A stretch of 64,000 nucleotides of DNA, taken from the NCBI RefSeq assembly GCF_001514065.1, contig NZ_KQ948425.1, positions 624,519 to 688,518 of the forward strand. Direction: 5' to 3'. The notes under the pieces are model-generated. The model searched no databases. It was not told where the DNA came from and was given only the letters and a program-made list of their open reading frames with translations. The number at the start of each line of letters is the position of its first letter. Position 1 is the first letter of the stretch. Below, one piece after another: positions 51,132-60,205 of this stretch. The DNA comes from Streptomyces antibioticus (lineage in GTDB: Bacteria; Actinomycetota; Actinomycetes; Streptomycetales; Streptomycetaceae). The translations under genes and the position numbers were made by a program.

Positions 51132-52676
51132 GTGAGCACTCTTGGGTGGATCGCCGCGGCCGGGTTGTCGGCGCTGCTGGGCGCCGCTGCACCAGGACCC
51201 TCGCCGCCCCCTCCACAGCCCCCGCCCCAGCTCGACGACGCGGAGGTGCAGCGGGCCGTGGACCAGCTGGACGGCGTGGTCGAGGCGGCCATGAAACGCA
51301 CCGGGACCCCGGGCGTGGCCGTCGCCGTGGTGCACGACGGCAAGGTCATCCATCTCAAGGGCTACGGGGTCCGCAAGGCCGGCGAGAAGGCAGCCGTCGA
51401 CGCCGACACCGTCTTCCAGCTGGCCTCCGTCTCCAAGCCGATCGCCTCCACCGTCGTCGCCGGCGCGGTCGGTGTGGACGGCTGGGCCGAGCCCGTCGCC
51501 CCGAACCTGCCGGACTTCCGGCTGAAGGACCCGTGGGTCACCTCCCATGTGACGGTCGCCGACCTCTTCTCGCACCGCAGTGGTCTGCCCGACCACGCCG
51601 GGGATCTGCTGGAGGACCTCGGCTACGACCGCGACTACATCCTGTCCCACCTGCGCTACGAGCCGCTGACCCCGTTCCGCGCGAGCTACGCCTACACCAA
51701 CTTCGGTCTGACGGCCGCCGCCCAGGCCGTCGCCGACGAGAAGGGCGTGTCCTGGGAGAAGCTCGCCGCCGACACCCTCTACAAGCCGGCCGGCATGAAC
51801 TCCACCAGTTCCCGCTTCGAGGACTACGCGAAGGCCGAGGACCGGGCCTGGGGCCACGTCAAGGACGCCGACGGCGACTGGAAGGCCGAGTCGGTGCGTG
51901 ATCCGGACGCGCAGTCCCCGGCCGGCGGCGTCAGCTCCAGCGCCCGGGACATGGCCAAGTGGCTGGAGCTCCAGCTCGGCGAGGGCAAGCTGGACGGCAA
52001 GCAGATCATCGACGCCGACGCCCTGGAACGCACCCACTGGCCCGAGGCGGTCGCCAGTCCGCCCCACGCCGCGGCCGGCCGGACCGGCTTCTACGGCCTT
52101 GGCTGGAACGTGAGTTACGACGACGAGGGCCGGCTCAGGCTCTCGCACACCGGGGCGTTCGCGCTCGGCGCGCACACCAACGTCACGATGCTGCCCGGCG
52201 AGGAGCTCGGCATCGTCGTCCTCACCAACAGCTCACCGGCCGGGGTCGCCGACGCCGTGGCCCTGGACTTCTTCGACATCGCGCAGACGGGGAAGGTCAG
52301 CCGCGACTGGATTCCGCTCGTGGACGGGCTGTACCAGCAGCAGGAGGACGCGGGCCGGTCGAAGACCGACTACGCCCATCCGCCCTCCGGTGCCGCGCCC
52401 GCGAAGGCGGCCGACACCTACACCGGCACGTACACGAGCGACTACTACGGGCGGGCACAGGTCGTGGCCGACGCCAAGGGCGCTCTGACGCTGCGGCTGG
52501 GCCCGGAGCCCCAGTCGTACCGGCTCACGCACTACGACGGCGACACGTTCAGCTTCGAGACGGCCGGTGAGAACGCGGTCGGCCGGACCGGGGTCACCTT
52601 CGATCCGGGCAAGAAGTCCTTCACCGTCGAGTACCTCGACGCCGAGGGGCTGGGCACCTTCACCCGGGCCGGCTAG
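51132..52676 (+). CDS. secreted serine hydrolase (beta-lactamase fold) with extra C-terminal domain
   Basis: A 514-residue exported hydrolase, third of the tandem family. A short signal segment is followed by a Pro-rich stretch; SxxK is Ser99-Lys102 in SVSK, the second motif is YTN, and HTG is present. After the hydrolase (to about 385) a beta-rich C-terminal domain follows (TYTGTYTSDYYG), as in many Pbp4b/EstB-like proteins. GTG at 51132 is used, but GGAGGG abuts it with almost no spacer, so the exact start is uncertain. Convergent with the AraC gene, 13 bases away. Confidence 0.87.
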   Translation: MSTLGWIAAAGLSALLGAAAPGPSPPPPQPPPQLDDAEVQRAVDQLDGVVEAAMKRTGTPGVAVAVVHDGKVIHLKGYGVRKAGEKAAVDADTVFQLASVSKPIASTVVAGAVGVDGWAEPVAPNLPDFRLKDPWVTSHVTVADLFSHRSGLPDHAGDLLEDLGYDRDYILSHLRYEPLTPFRASYAYTNFGLTAAAQAVADEKGVSWEKLAADTLYKPAGMNSTSSRFEDYAKAEDRAWGHVKDADGDWKAESVRDPDAQSPAGGVSSSARDMAKWLELQLGEGKLDGKQIIDADALERTHWPEAVASPPHAAAGRTGFYGLGWNVSYDDEGRLRLSHTGAFALGAHTNVTMLPGEELGIVVLTNSSPAGVADAVALDFFDIAQTGKVSRDWIPLVDGLYQQQEDAGRSKTDYAHPPSGAAPAKAADTYTGTYTSDYYGRAQVVADAKGALTLRLGPEPQSYRLTHYDGDTFSFETAGENAVGRTGVTFDPGKKSFTVEYLDAEGLGTFTRAG

Positions 52677-52689
52677 ACGTGCCGGACGC

Positions 52690-53475
52690 TCACCCGCTCG
52701 CCGCCTGCCGCACCGCCCGTGGTGAGGCGCCCAGTTCCTTGCGGCAGGTCTTGTTGAAGGCCTGGAGGTCGGAGATGCCGACGGCGGCCGCGATCGCGGG
52801 GATGGCCAGGGTGGAGGCGTTGAGGAGGTGCCGGGCGCGCTCCATGCGCCGGTGTCTGATGTAGCCGACGACCGTGTACCCGGTGTCCTCGCGGAACAGC
52901 CGGGTGAGGTGGGTGTGCGAGACACCGGCGGCGCGGGCGACGGCCGGGATGGTCAGGGGTCCTGCCAGGTGTTCCTCGATGTGTGCCATGGCGGTCCGCA
53001 GCGCGGGGTGCCGGGGGCGCGGGCTGTTCTCGGCGGAGCCGGTCAGGCTGGTCGTGCGCCACAGCACGGTCCACAGTTCCGCCGAGGCGCGCAGCGGGGA
53101 CTGGGTGATCGCCGCGACCGTCTGACGCAGCAGCCCGCTCAGCGCGGCCGCGTCGGCTCCGGTGTCCTGCATCGCCGGAAACCGGCGCCGCTCTCCCGCG
53201 CCCGGCAGCCGGAAGTGGGCGTACAGGTGCTCGCAGCGCGGGGCGCCGTAGTGGAAGTGCACCTCGGTGTCGGGCGGCACCAGGCTCAGATGCCCCGGCA
53301 GGATCGGGTGCGACACCCCGCCGAACTCCAAGGTGCCGGAGTAGCTGTAGAGGTGGAGCTGCCAGAGCCTGGGCAGCCGGAACACCCCGTGCGGCCCGGC
53401 CGCACCGTGCACGCCCACACCCGCGTTCGCCACCTGGGGCGGGAGGTCCAGGGCCAGTTCGACGTGGTACCGCAT
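52690..53475 (-). CDS. AraC-family regulator of the dioxygenase genes
   Basis: A 261-residue regulator with an N-terminal cupin-like ligand domain (1-140: PGHLSLVPPDTEVHFHY) and two C-terminal helix-turn-helix units (165-255: VARAAGVSHTHLTRLFRE; AAAVGISDLQAFNKTCRKELG). It is divergent from the phytanoyl-CoA dioxygenase gene with a 70-base gap, so it is its likely activator. The class often senses sugars or small metabolites. Confidence 0.9.
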   Translation of the reverse strand: MRYHVELALDLPPQVANAGVGVHGAAGPHGVFRLPRLWQLHLYSYSGTLEFGGVSHPILPGHLSLVPPDTEVHFHYGAPRCEHLYAHFRLPGAGERRRFPAMQDTGADAAALSGLLRQTVAAITQSPLRASAELWTVLWRTTSLTGSAENSPRPRHPALRTAMAHIEEHLAGPLTIPAVARAAGVSHTHLTRLFREDTGYTVVGYIRHRRMERARHLLNASTLAIPAIAAAVGISDLQAFNKTCRKELGASPRAVRQAASG

Positions 53476-53511
53476 GATGGAAAATTACCAGTGGTCGTCG
53501 ATTACAGCCCA

Positions 53512-53539
53512 TTGCAGGAGCGGTGAGCGATCCTAGGCT
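53512..53539 (+). promoter_or_regulatory. promoter of the dioxygenase gene, leaderless
   Basis: TTGCAG (53512-53517) and TAGGCT (53534-53539) are 16 bases apart; the ATG is only 6 bases after the -10, so transcription should begin at or next to it. No ribosome binding site is present, which fits a leaderless mRNA. Confidence 0.6.
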
Positions 53540-53545
53540 CGCCGT

Positions 53546-54364
53546 ATGTCAACCACACCTCAGCTGCTCAGCAGCGTCCAGGTGGCGCGGTTCGTGGCGC
53601 ACGGTTTCCTGCGTCTCGACGGCGTCGTGCCAGCGGAGATGAACGCGGAGGCACTGGGCGTCTTCGCCGCCGATCTGCCCGTCGTGCCGTACGGCACCCC
53701 CGTGCCGAAGGCGTTCCCCGAGGACTCGTTCGCCCGCAGGCTCGTCGAACTGCCCGCCGTGGCCGGGGCGTTGCAGAGCCTGGTCGGCCCGGACCCGACC
53801 GTCGACCACCACTTCGTGCACACGCGTCAGCCGCACGAGGGCAGCGCACAGCCGCTGCACGCCGACGCCCTCATCGACGTACGGCCGGACGCGTTCGACG
53901 TGCAGCTCATGTACTACCCGCAGGACGTCACCGCGGACATGGGCGGCACCCTCGTGGTGCCGGGCAGCCATCTGCGCCGGATCAACGAGTCGGACACCGG
54001 CCGCTACCAGAACCTGCTCGGCCAGACCCGGCTGACCTGCACGGCCGGCACGGTCATGCTGCTGCACCACGGCATCTGGCACGGCGGGCGGCGCAACGAC
54101 AGCGGCACCGTCCGCCACATGTACAAGATCCGCTTCAACCCGACCGTGCCGCAGGTCCGGCTGTGGGACACGACGGATCTGAACTCCCCCACCGTGCCCG
54201 AGGAGTTGGGGCGCACCTTCCCCTGGTACGAGGGCGCCACCGGCCGGCTGGAGATCCACAACCGGATCCACCTGTGGCGCGCCCTGAGCGGCGACAGCGG
54301 CTTCGACATCGACTACTGGGCCACCCGTATCGCCAACCGGCCCGCCCTGAGGAGCCAGGCGTGA
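53546..54364 (+). CDS. phytanoyl-CoA dioxygenase-family Fe(II)/2-oxoglutarate oxygenase
   Basis: A 272-residue cytoplasmic oxygenase. The iron ligands are the His and Asp of LHADALID and the later His in GIWHGG; the 2-oxoglutarate-binding basic residue follows in HMYKIRF. The family hydroxylates lipids and natural-product intermediates; substrate unknown. The stop overlaps the GTG of the next small gene (GTGA), and an AraC regulator is divergent. Confidence 0.9.
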   Translation: MSTTPQLLSSVQVARFVAHGFLRLDGVVPAEMNAEALGVFAADLPVVPYGTPVPKAFPEDSFARRLVELPAVAGALQSLVGPDPTVDHHFVHTRQPHEGSAQPLHADALIDVRPDAFDVQLMYYPQDVTADMGGTLVVPGSHLRRINESDTGRYQNLLGQTRLTCTAGTVMLLHHGIWHGGRRNDSGTVRHMYKIRFNPTVPQVRLWDTTDLNSPTVPEELGRTFPWYEGATGRLEIHNRIHLWRALSGDSGFDIDYWATRIANRPALRSQA

Positions 54365-54672
54365 CCATCACGGAACACGAGACGACCCGGATCCCCGCGG
54401 GCATCACCCGTCAACAGGTTCTCGTCCTCTACCTGTCCACGTCCGCCCTCGACGCGCAGGTGGTCGGCTGGGCCCGCTACGACGGCACCGGCACCACCCG
54501 CCCCACCACCGGCGACAGCGATGAGCCGCCGTACCCCACTGGCGTCGCCGCCCTTGAGGACGGCTGGCGGCTCTTCCAGGCCGCCCAGCTCATCCCGCCC
54601 TACCCAGGCGCGGAGCACGAAACCTCTTTCCTCAAGCACGAGTTCTTCTTCGAGAAGCTCGTCCAACTCTGA
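54361..54672 (+). CDS. small hypothetical protein coupled to the dioxygenase
   Basis: A 103-residue soluble protein of unknown family. Its GTG start overlaps the dioxygenase stop, indicating translational coupling and a shared task. It has no signal peptide or membrane segment; the sequence is aromatic-rich near the C-terminus (LKHEFFFEKLVQL), with a central acidic, proline-rich stretch. A subunit or chaperone-like partner of the oxygenase is an inference. Confidence 0.78.
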   Translation: MTITEHETTRIPAGITRQQVLVLYLSTSALDAQVVGWARYDGTGTTRPTTGDSDEPPYPTGVAALEDGWRLFQAAQLIPPYPGAEHETSFLKHEFFFEKLVQL

Positions 54673-54679
54673 AGCGTTG

Positions 54680-57544
54680 TCACTCTGAGTGTGGCAACAG
54701 GTCCAGAGCATCGCGCAGTTGGGCGCGGCCGGTGACGCCGAGCTTGGGGAAGATCTTGTGCAGGTGGTAGCCGACGGTGCGCGGGGAGAGGTAGAGCCGG
54801 GCGCCGATGTCCCGGTTGGTCAGGCCCTCCGCCGCCAGCCGGGCGATCTGCACCTCCTGCGGGGTCAGGTCGGCCACGGCGTCGGCGTCGGCGGGCGTCA
54901 AGGACACGCCCGCCGCCCGGAGTTCCGCGGCGGCCCGGTCGGTCCACGGGCGCGCGTCCAGTCGTACGAAGGTGTCGTGGGCGGCGGTCAGCTGGGGCCG
55001 GGCTTCCGCGGTGCGCCGGCGGCGGCGCAGCCACTCCGCGAAGTCCAGGCGGGCAAGGGCGAGTTCGAAGGGCCAGCGGGCTGCCGCCGGGTCCTCGGTC
55101 GCCGCGCGGAAGTGCGGTTCGGCGTCCTCGGGTTCGCTCAGCAGGGCCGAGGCGCGGTGCACGAGCGCGGCCAGCCGGGCGGAGCGCGGCCGTTCGAGGG
55201 CGCGCTGCACGGCGTCGAGCACGGCCCGGGCGTCGTCCGCCCGACCCGCGCGGACGGCCGCGGCGGCGAGGTCGGCGAGGTGGTAGAGGGAGGCGTGGTA
55301 GTGGACGGGGGCGGGGCGGGCCTCGTCGGTGAAGGTGGCGCGGAGCTGGCCGTACGCCGTCTCGTGGTCGCCCTCCGCCGTCGCCGCCAGGGCGAGCGCG
55401 TGGCGGTGACGCACGTACAGGCTGCGGGAGGTGCGCAGGTCCCGGCCGCGGACGGCGTCGGCCAGCTGGGCCCGTGCGCCGGCGTGGTCGCCGCGGGCTG
55501 CGCGCAGGGTGGCCCGGAGGATCGGTGAGCCGACGGCGACGTTGTCCGCGCCCGCCTCGGTCGCCATCCAGTAAGCCTCCTCGGCGGCGGCCTGCGCCGC
55601 GTCCCAGGACCCGCTCTCGAAGTGCGCCAGGGCCAGGGCCTGGGCGACGGTGCAGTTGGCACCGGCTGTGGCGGCGCTGCGCAGATGCTCCCGGGCGCGG
55701 CCGAGGAGACGTACGGCCTCCTCGGTCTCGTCCAGGATCCAGGCCGCGCCGCCGAGGGTGACGAGGCCGGGCAGGGTGCGCTCCGAGTCGTCCGGCAGGG
55801 TGTCGACGGCGGCGGTGAGGTGCTTCAGCAGCTGCGGCCGGTCGGTGAACGGGTAGGTCGCCGCCTGGGTCCAGACGCGGTCGGTGCCGTCCGGCTGTGG
55901 TGCGACGAGTCCGTCGATGCGCTGGATGTCGTGCCGGTGGCGGGGGTCGCCGGAGTTGTACGCGGGGGTCGCGGCCGTTGCCAGGGCGCTCAGGGCGAGG
56001 GCCGGTGCGGGCGCGGCCATCGATTCCGCGACGGGGATCAGGAAGGCCAGGGCGTCGTCGTGGCGCAGGGTGACGGCGAGGGACCAGCCCGCCCGCAGCG
56101 AGGCTTCGGCGAGGAGTTGAGGGTCGTCGGTCAGCGTGGTGACGCGGCCCGCGATCTCTCCGACCCACTGCGGGTGTCCCGCGTACATGGCGGCTTCGGC
56201 CGCGGCGAGCAGGCGACGGGCGCGTTCGTCCGGGTCGGGCGTGAGTTCCGCGGCGCGCTCCAGGGCGGTCGCCGCTGCGGCGTGTCCGCCCCGGTCGCGG
56301 AAGCGGCGGGCGCTCTCGGCGAGGGCGTCGGCGGTCTCCGCGTCGGGGCCGAGGGCGGCCGCTGCGAGGTGCCAGGCGCGCCGGTCGGGTTCGTGGGTGA
56401 GCGCGGCGGCGAGGGTGAGATGGGCCGCACGGCGTTCGGCGAAGGTGGCCGCCTGCTGAACGGCGGAGCGGACCAGCGGGTGCCGCAGCCGCACCTGGCC
56501 GCCCTCGACGCGGACCAGTCCCGCCTGCTCGGCCGGCACCCAGATCTCCGGGTCGCCGAGGCCCGGGACGTCGGAGAGCCGGGCGGTGCCCGCGGCCGCC
56601 GCCAGGAGCAGGGCTCGTCGCGTGGCGGCCGGCAGGGCGTGCAGGTCGGCGGCGAACAGGTTCTCCAGACGAGCGGTCAGCGGCAGAGCGTCGGCCGCGG
56701 CGAGGTCGCGGTCGGTCATGGGCGGTGCGTCGGCCGCGGCGAGGTCGCCGCCCGGATCGCGGGCGAAGGCGCGGGTGAGCTCGATGAGAGCGAGGGGGTT
56801 GCCTGCCGCCTGCGCGAGGACCCGGGCACGCGTCCGGCCCGTCGGGGGCTGCGGCTGCGCGTCCAGCAGCCGCCCGGCCGCGGCCCGGTCCAGCGGGCCG
56901 GCGCTCAGATGCGGGAAGTCGCGGTCGAAGCGCGCCGGTACCGCCGCCTCGCGGGCGGCGAGCAGCAGGGCAGCGGGTTCCCCGTCGAGGCGCCGGGCGG
57001 CGAAGCCGAGGACGTCCACCGAGCAGACGTCCAGCCACTGGGCGTCGTCGACCGTGATCAGCAACGGCTGCTGTGCCGCCGCGTCCAGCAGCAGCGCCAG
57101 CACCGCGGCCCTGATGGTCAGCGGGTCCGGCCCCGCCGCTCCGCCGGCCGGGTCCATGCCGAGCGCCTGGCGCAGGGCGTCGCGCTGGTGTGCGGGCAGC
57201 CGGTCCACGCCGCCGAGGACGGAACGCAGCAGCTGGTGCACCCCGGCGAAGCCGAGGTCCTGCTCGCCCTCGCAGCCCCGTACCCGCAGCACCCGGCGGC
57301 CGCGCTCGGCGGCCTGTGCGGCGGCCCGGTCGACGAGGGCGCTCTTGCCGGCTCCCGGCTCACCGGTCAGCACCAGCACACGGGGGCCGTCGCCGTCCGC
57401 CGCGCCGATCAGGCGGGCGATGCGTGTCAGTTCGCGCTCCCGGCCGATCAGTGCGGGTCCGTCCTCCTGCCCGGCCCCGAAGTCGTCGAAGCCGCTGATC
57501 CCGCCGAAGTCCATGAAGTCCCGTTCCCGCCCGCCACTGCTCAC
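54680..57544 (-). CDS. LuxR-family large ATP-binding (LAL) regulator 1
   Basis: A 954-residue regulator. Walker A is LTGEPGAGKS near residue 50, Walker B LLITVDDAQWLD near 160; a long helical TPR-like middle follows, and the C-terminus is a LuxR helix-turn-helix (LTPQEVQIARLAAEGLTNRDIGARLYLSPRTV). GTG at 57544 or ATG at 57514 may be the start. It is divergent from a second LAL gene across 110 bases, a layout suggesting cross-regulation. Convergent with the small dioxygenase partner, 7 bases away. Confidence 0.92.
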   Translation of the reverse strand: MSSGGRERDFMDFGGISGFDDFGAGQEDGPALIGRERELTRIARLIGAADGDGPRVLVLTGEPGAGKSALVDRAAAQAAERGRRVLRVRGCEGEQDLGFAGVHQLLRSVLGGVDRLPAHQRDALRQALGMDPAGGAAGPDPLTIRAAVLALLLDAAAQQPLLITVDDAQWLDVCSVDVLGFAARRLDGEPAALLLAAREAAVPARFDRDFPHLSAGPLDRAAAGRLLDAQPQPPTGRTRARVLAQAAGNPLALIELTRAFARDPGGDLAAADAPPMTDRDLAAADALPLTARLENLFAADLHALPAATRRALLLAAAAGTARLSDVPGLGDPEIWVPAEQAGLVRVEGGQVRLRHPLVRSAVQQAATFAERRAAHLTLAAALTHEPDRRAWHLAAAALGPDAETADALAESARRFRDRGGHAAAATALERAAELTPDPDERARRLLAAAEAAMYAGHPQWVGEIAGRVTTLTDDPQLLAEASLRAGWSLAVTLRHDDALAFLIPVAESMAAPAPALALSALATAATPAYNSGDPRHRHDIQRIDGLVAPQPDGTDRVWTQAATYPFTDRPQLLKHLTAAVDTLPDDSERTLPGLVTLGGAAWILDETEEAVRLLGRAREHLRSAATAGANCTVAQALALAHFESGSWDAAQAAAEEAYWMATEAGADNVAVGSPILRATLRAARGDHAGARAQLADAVRGRDLRTSRSLYVRHRHALALAATAEGDHETAYGQLRATFTDEARPAPVHYHASLYHLADLAAAAVRAGRADDARAVLDAVQRALERPRSARLAALVHRASALLSEPEDAEPHFRAATEDPAAARWPFELALARLDFAEWLRRRRRTAEARPQLTAAHDTFVRLDARPWTDRAAAELRAAGVSLTPADADAVADLTPQEVQIARLAAEGLTNRDIGARLYLSPRTVGYHLHKIFPKLGVTGRAQLRDALDLLPHSE

Positions 57545-57654
57545 ACCCCATCCTGCCAGGTCACCGGCACAGACCGGTCACATGACAGAAGCGCGGCCCA
57601 CCGCCTCGCTGGCAGCCTGCGAGCACCGGGCAGAGCGCAGAGACGGGAGCGGCA

Positions 57655-60183
57655 GTGGGTTGGGAAGCGGACGTCGACCGGCTCCTGACGCGTGCCGACG
57701 AACCGCGGTCCCTGCTGGTGCTGGGGGAACCCGGCAGCGGCAAGACCCGGATGCTGCGGCTCGCCGCGCGGAGGGCTACGGCACAGGGGGCACGGGTGCT
57801 GGCGGCGCGTGCCTGTCCTTCGGAGGCGCGGGAGCCGTACGCCTGCCTGCACCAGCTCCTGCTGCCGGTCCGGGACGAGTGCGAGGCGTTGGCGGAGGAC
57901 GAACGCCGGGAGTTGCAGGCCCTGTTCACCGCGTACGACGGCCCACCCCGGGAACGCGCTCTGGCCACCGCGGTCCTGGCGCTGCTGACGCACCTGGCGC
58001 GGTCGGGTCCCGTGCTGCTGACGGTCGACGATCTCCAGCACGGTGACCGCGACTCCGCGGCCGTGCTGGCCTTCGTCGCCCGACGCCTCACCGGCCAGGC
58101 CGTCACCGCGCTGTTCACGGCGTGCGGCGACACACCGCCTCCCGGTCTTCCCGCCGACATCGCCGTACGGTCCCTGCGCCCCCTGACCCCGCAGGCGGCG
58201 GCCCGGCTGCTCGACGCGCAGCCCGGGGCGCCCACCGGGCGGGCCAGGCTGGAGCTGCTCCGGCAGGCGGCGGGGAATCCGCTGGCGGTCATCGAGCTGA
58301 GCCGTGCCGCGGACCGGCCCGGGCGCATCCCGCGCGCGGTCGCCGAGTCCGTCGACGCGCTGCCGGAGGACACCCAGCGCGCCCTGCTGTACGCGGCCCT
58401 CGCCGAACCGCAGGAGGAACTCGCCATCCTGATGGCCGCGTTGGGCACCGACGACCTGCGGGTGTGGGCGCCGGCCGAGGCGGCCGGACTGGTCACCGTG
58501 ACCGACGGCCGCGTCGTCTTCCGCCACGCGCTGACGCGCCTCGCAGCCGTGCACCGGCAGCCGGTGACGCTGCGCCAACGGGCCGGCCGCGATCTGGCCG
58601 CCCAGTCCGTCCACCGCGCCGGGTATCTGGCCGCGGCGGCCATCGGACCCGACGAGTCGGTGGCGGCGGCGCTGGAAGAGGCCGCCGGCCGGGCCGACCG
58701 TTTCACCGCGGCCCGCGCACTGGAGCGGGCCGCGCAGCTCAGCCCCCGCGCCTCCGACCGCGTCCGCCGGCTCGCCGCGGCCCTCACCGCCGCGAGCGAT
58801 CTCGGTGACCCGGAGTGGGTGCGCGAGCTGTACGCGGCACTGGCTCAGGCCAGTCCCGGCGCGGCGCGGTCGGGTAGCGCGGTCTTCGCTCTGAGCAGGG
58901 CACTGTCGCTCCAGTCGTACCAGCGCGAGGCGTTCGACCTGGTGACGGGGCAGACGGATGACCCGGCGATGCGCTTGGCCCTCGCGACCGCCGTCGCCCG
59001 TCAGTCGGGGCTTCCGGAGCACTGGCGGGAGGTCGGGCGGCTGGGCAACGACGCCCTCGCACCCCTGAGCTCGCAGGTCTCGGCCGTACCGGCGTCGAGC
59101 CGAGCCGTCCAGCTGCTCGCGGCGGCCTCGCTGGCCCATCGCACCGACGAGTCCGACCTGTGCGCGGAGCAGTACCGTCAGGCGTGCGAACTGCTGCGCG
59201 CCCAGGGCGCCTTGGGCCCGCTGGCCTGGGCGCTGCCGGACCACGTGGACACCCTGCTGGGTCTCGGACGGTGGGCGGAGGCCGAGTCGCTGATCGAGGA
59301 GGGACTCGACCACGCCGCCGTCCATCGCTGGACCCGCGTCGAGAGGGACCTCCAGGCTCTGCGCACGACCTTGCGGGCACTGCGCGGCGACAGCGTCCCG
59401 GACACCACCCTCACCGGCCCCGACCGCCACTCCGTCAGCCTCCACGAGAACCGGGCCACCCATGCCCGGATGCTGCGGGCGCGCGGCCTGACCGCTCTGG
59501 CCCTCGGGGACGCGGAGGGCGCCTTCCGGCAGCTGCGGACGCTGTTCGCGGACGACGGCGAGCCCCTGGACCCCTTCCTCTCGCCGCGGTGCGTCGCCGA
59601 ACTCGCCGTCGCCGCCCACCGCACGGGCCGGCAGCGGGAGGCGGCCCATGTCCTGGCCCGGGTCCGGCACCGGCAGGGTGACCGCCCGACGACCCGGATG
59701 ACGCTGCTCATGCACCACGCGGCGGCCCTGGTCGACGAGGACACGGACCCCGAGCACCACTTCCAGCTGGCGGTGGTCAACTCCGAGGCGGCCCGCTGGC
59801 CGCTGGAACGGGCCCTGGCCCGGCTGGACCTCGCCCGGTGGCTGCGCCGCCGCAGGCGGCCTTTGGAGGCGCGCGCCCAGCTGACCGTCGTACTGGAGAC
59901 GGCCGTCCGGCTCGGTGCCCGGCAGCTGGCCGAGTCGGCGCGTGGCGAGCTGCGCGCGAGCGGGGTGGCCGAGGCTCCCGCCGCGGAGCATCCACTGGCC
60001 GAACTGACCGCCCAGCAACGGCAGATCGTCCGGCTGGCCGCGAAGGGACTGTCGAACCGGGAGATCGGCGAACAGCTCTTCCTGTCGCCGCGTACAGTGG
60101 GCTCGCATCTCTACAACGTGTATCCCAAACTCGGTGTCAGCAGCCGCCATCAGCTGCGTGATCTCCTCGTGTGCGAGAAGTGA
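57655..60183 (+). CDS. LuxR-family large ATP-binding (LAL) regulator 2
   Basis: An 842-residue paralogue of the divergent regulator. Walker A is LGEPGSGKT at about 23-31 (no N-terminal extension), Walker B LLTVDDLQHGD near 125, then helical repeats and the C-terminal LuxR helix-turn-helix (LTAQQRQIVRLAAKGLSNREIGEQLFLSPRTV). GTG start with GGGAG 6 bases upstream. It is followed 22 bases later by a lipase-type gene, which may be a target or share its transcript. Confidence 0.92.
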   Translation: MGWEADVDRLLTRADEPRSLLVLGEPGSGKTRMLRLAARRATAQGARVLAARACPSEAREPYACLHQLLLPVRDECEALAEDERRELQALFTAYDGPPRERALATAVLALLTHLARSGPVLLTVDDLQHGDRDSAAVLAFVARRLTGQAVTALFTACGDTPPPGLPADIAVRSLRPLTPQAAARLLDAQPGAPTGRARLELLRQAAGNPLAVIELSRAADRPGRIPRAVAESVDALPEDTQRALLYAALAEPQEELAILMAALGTDDLRVWAPAEAAGLVTVTDGRVVFRHALTRLAAVHRQPVTLRQRAGRDLAAQSVHRAGYLAAAAIGPDESVAAALEEAAGRADRFTAARALERAAQLSPRASDRVRRLAAALTAASDLGDPEWVRELYAALAQASPGAARSGSAVFALSRALSLQSYQREAFDLVTGQTDDPAMRLALATAVARQSGLPEHWREVGRLGNDALAPLSSQVSAVPASSRAVQLLAAASLAHRTDESDLCAEQYRQACELLRAQGALGPLAWALPDHVDTLLGLGRWAEAESLIEEGLDHAAVHRWTRVERDLQALRTTLRALRGDSVPDTTLTGPDRHSVSLHENRATHARMLRARGLTALALGDAEGAFRQLRTLFADDGEPLDPFLSPRCVAELAVAAHRTGRQREAAHVLARVRHRQGDRPTTRMTLLMHHAAALVDEDTDPEHHFQLAVVNSEAARWPLERALARLDLARWLRRRRRPLEARAQLTVVLETAVRLGARQLAESARGELRASGVAEAPAAEHPLAELTAQQRQIVRLAAKGLSNREIGEQLFLSPRTVGSHLYNVYPKLGVSSRHQLRDLLVCEK

Positions 60184-60205
60184 CCGGGCGAGAGGCGGAC
60201 AGCGC

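Noticed and set aside
57570..57600. Regulator operator at the GACCGGTC palindrome between the LAL genes
   Set aside because: An 8-bp palindrome is expected by chance in GC-rich DNA; noted in the finding on the LAL pair but not listed as a site.
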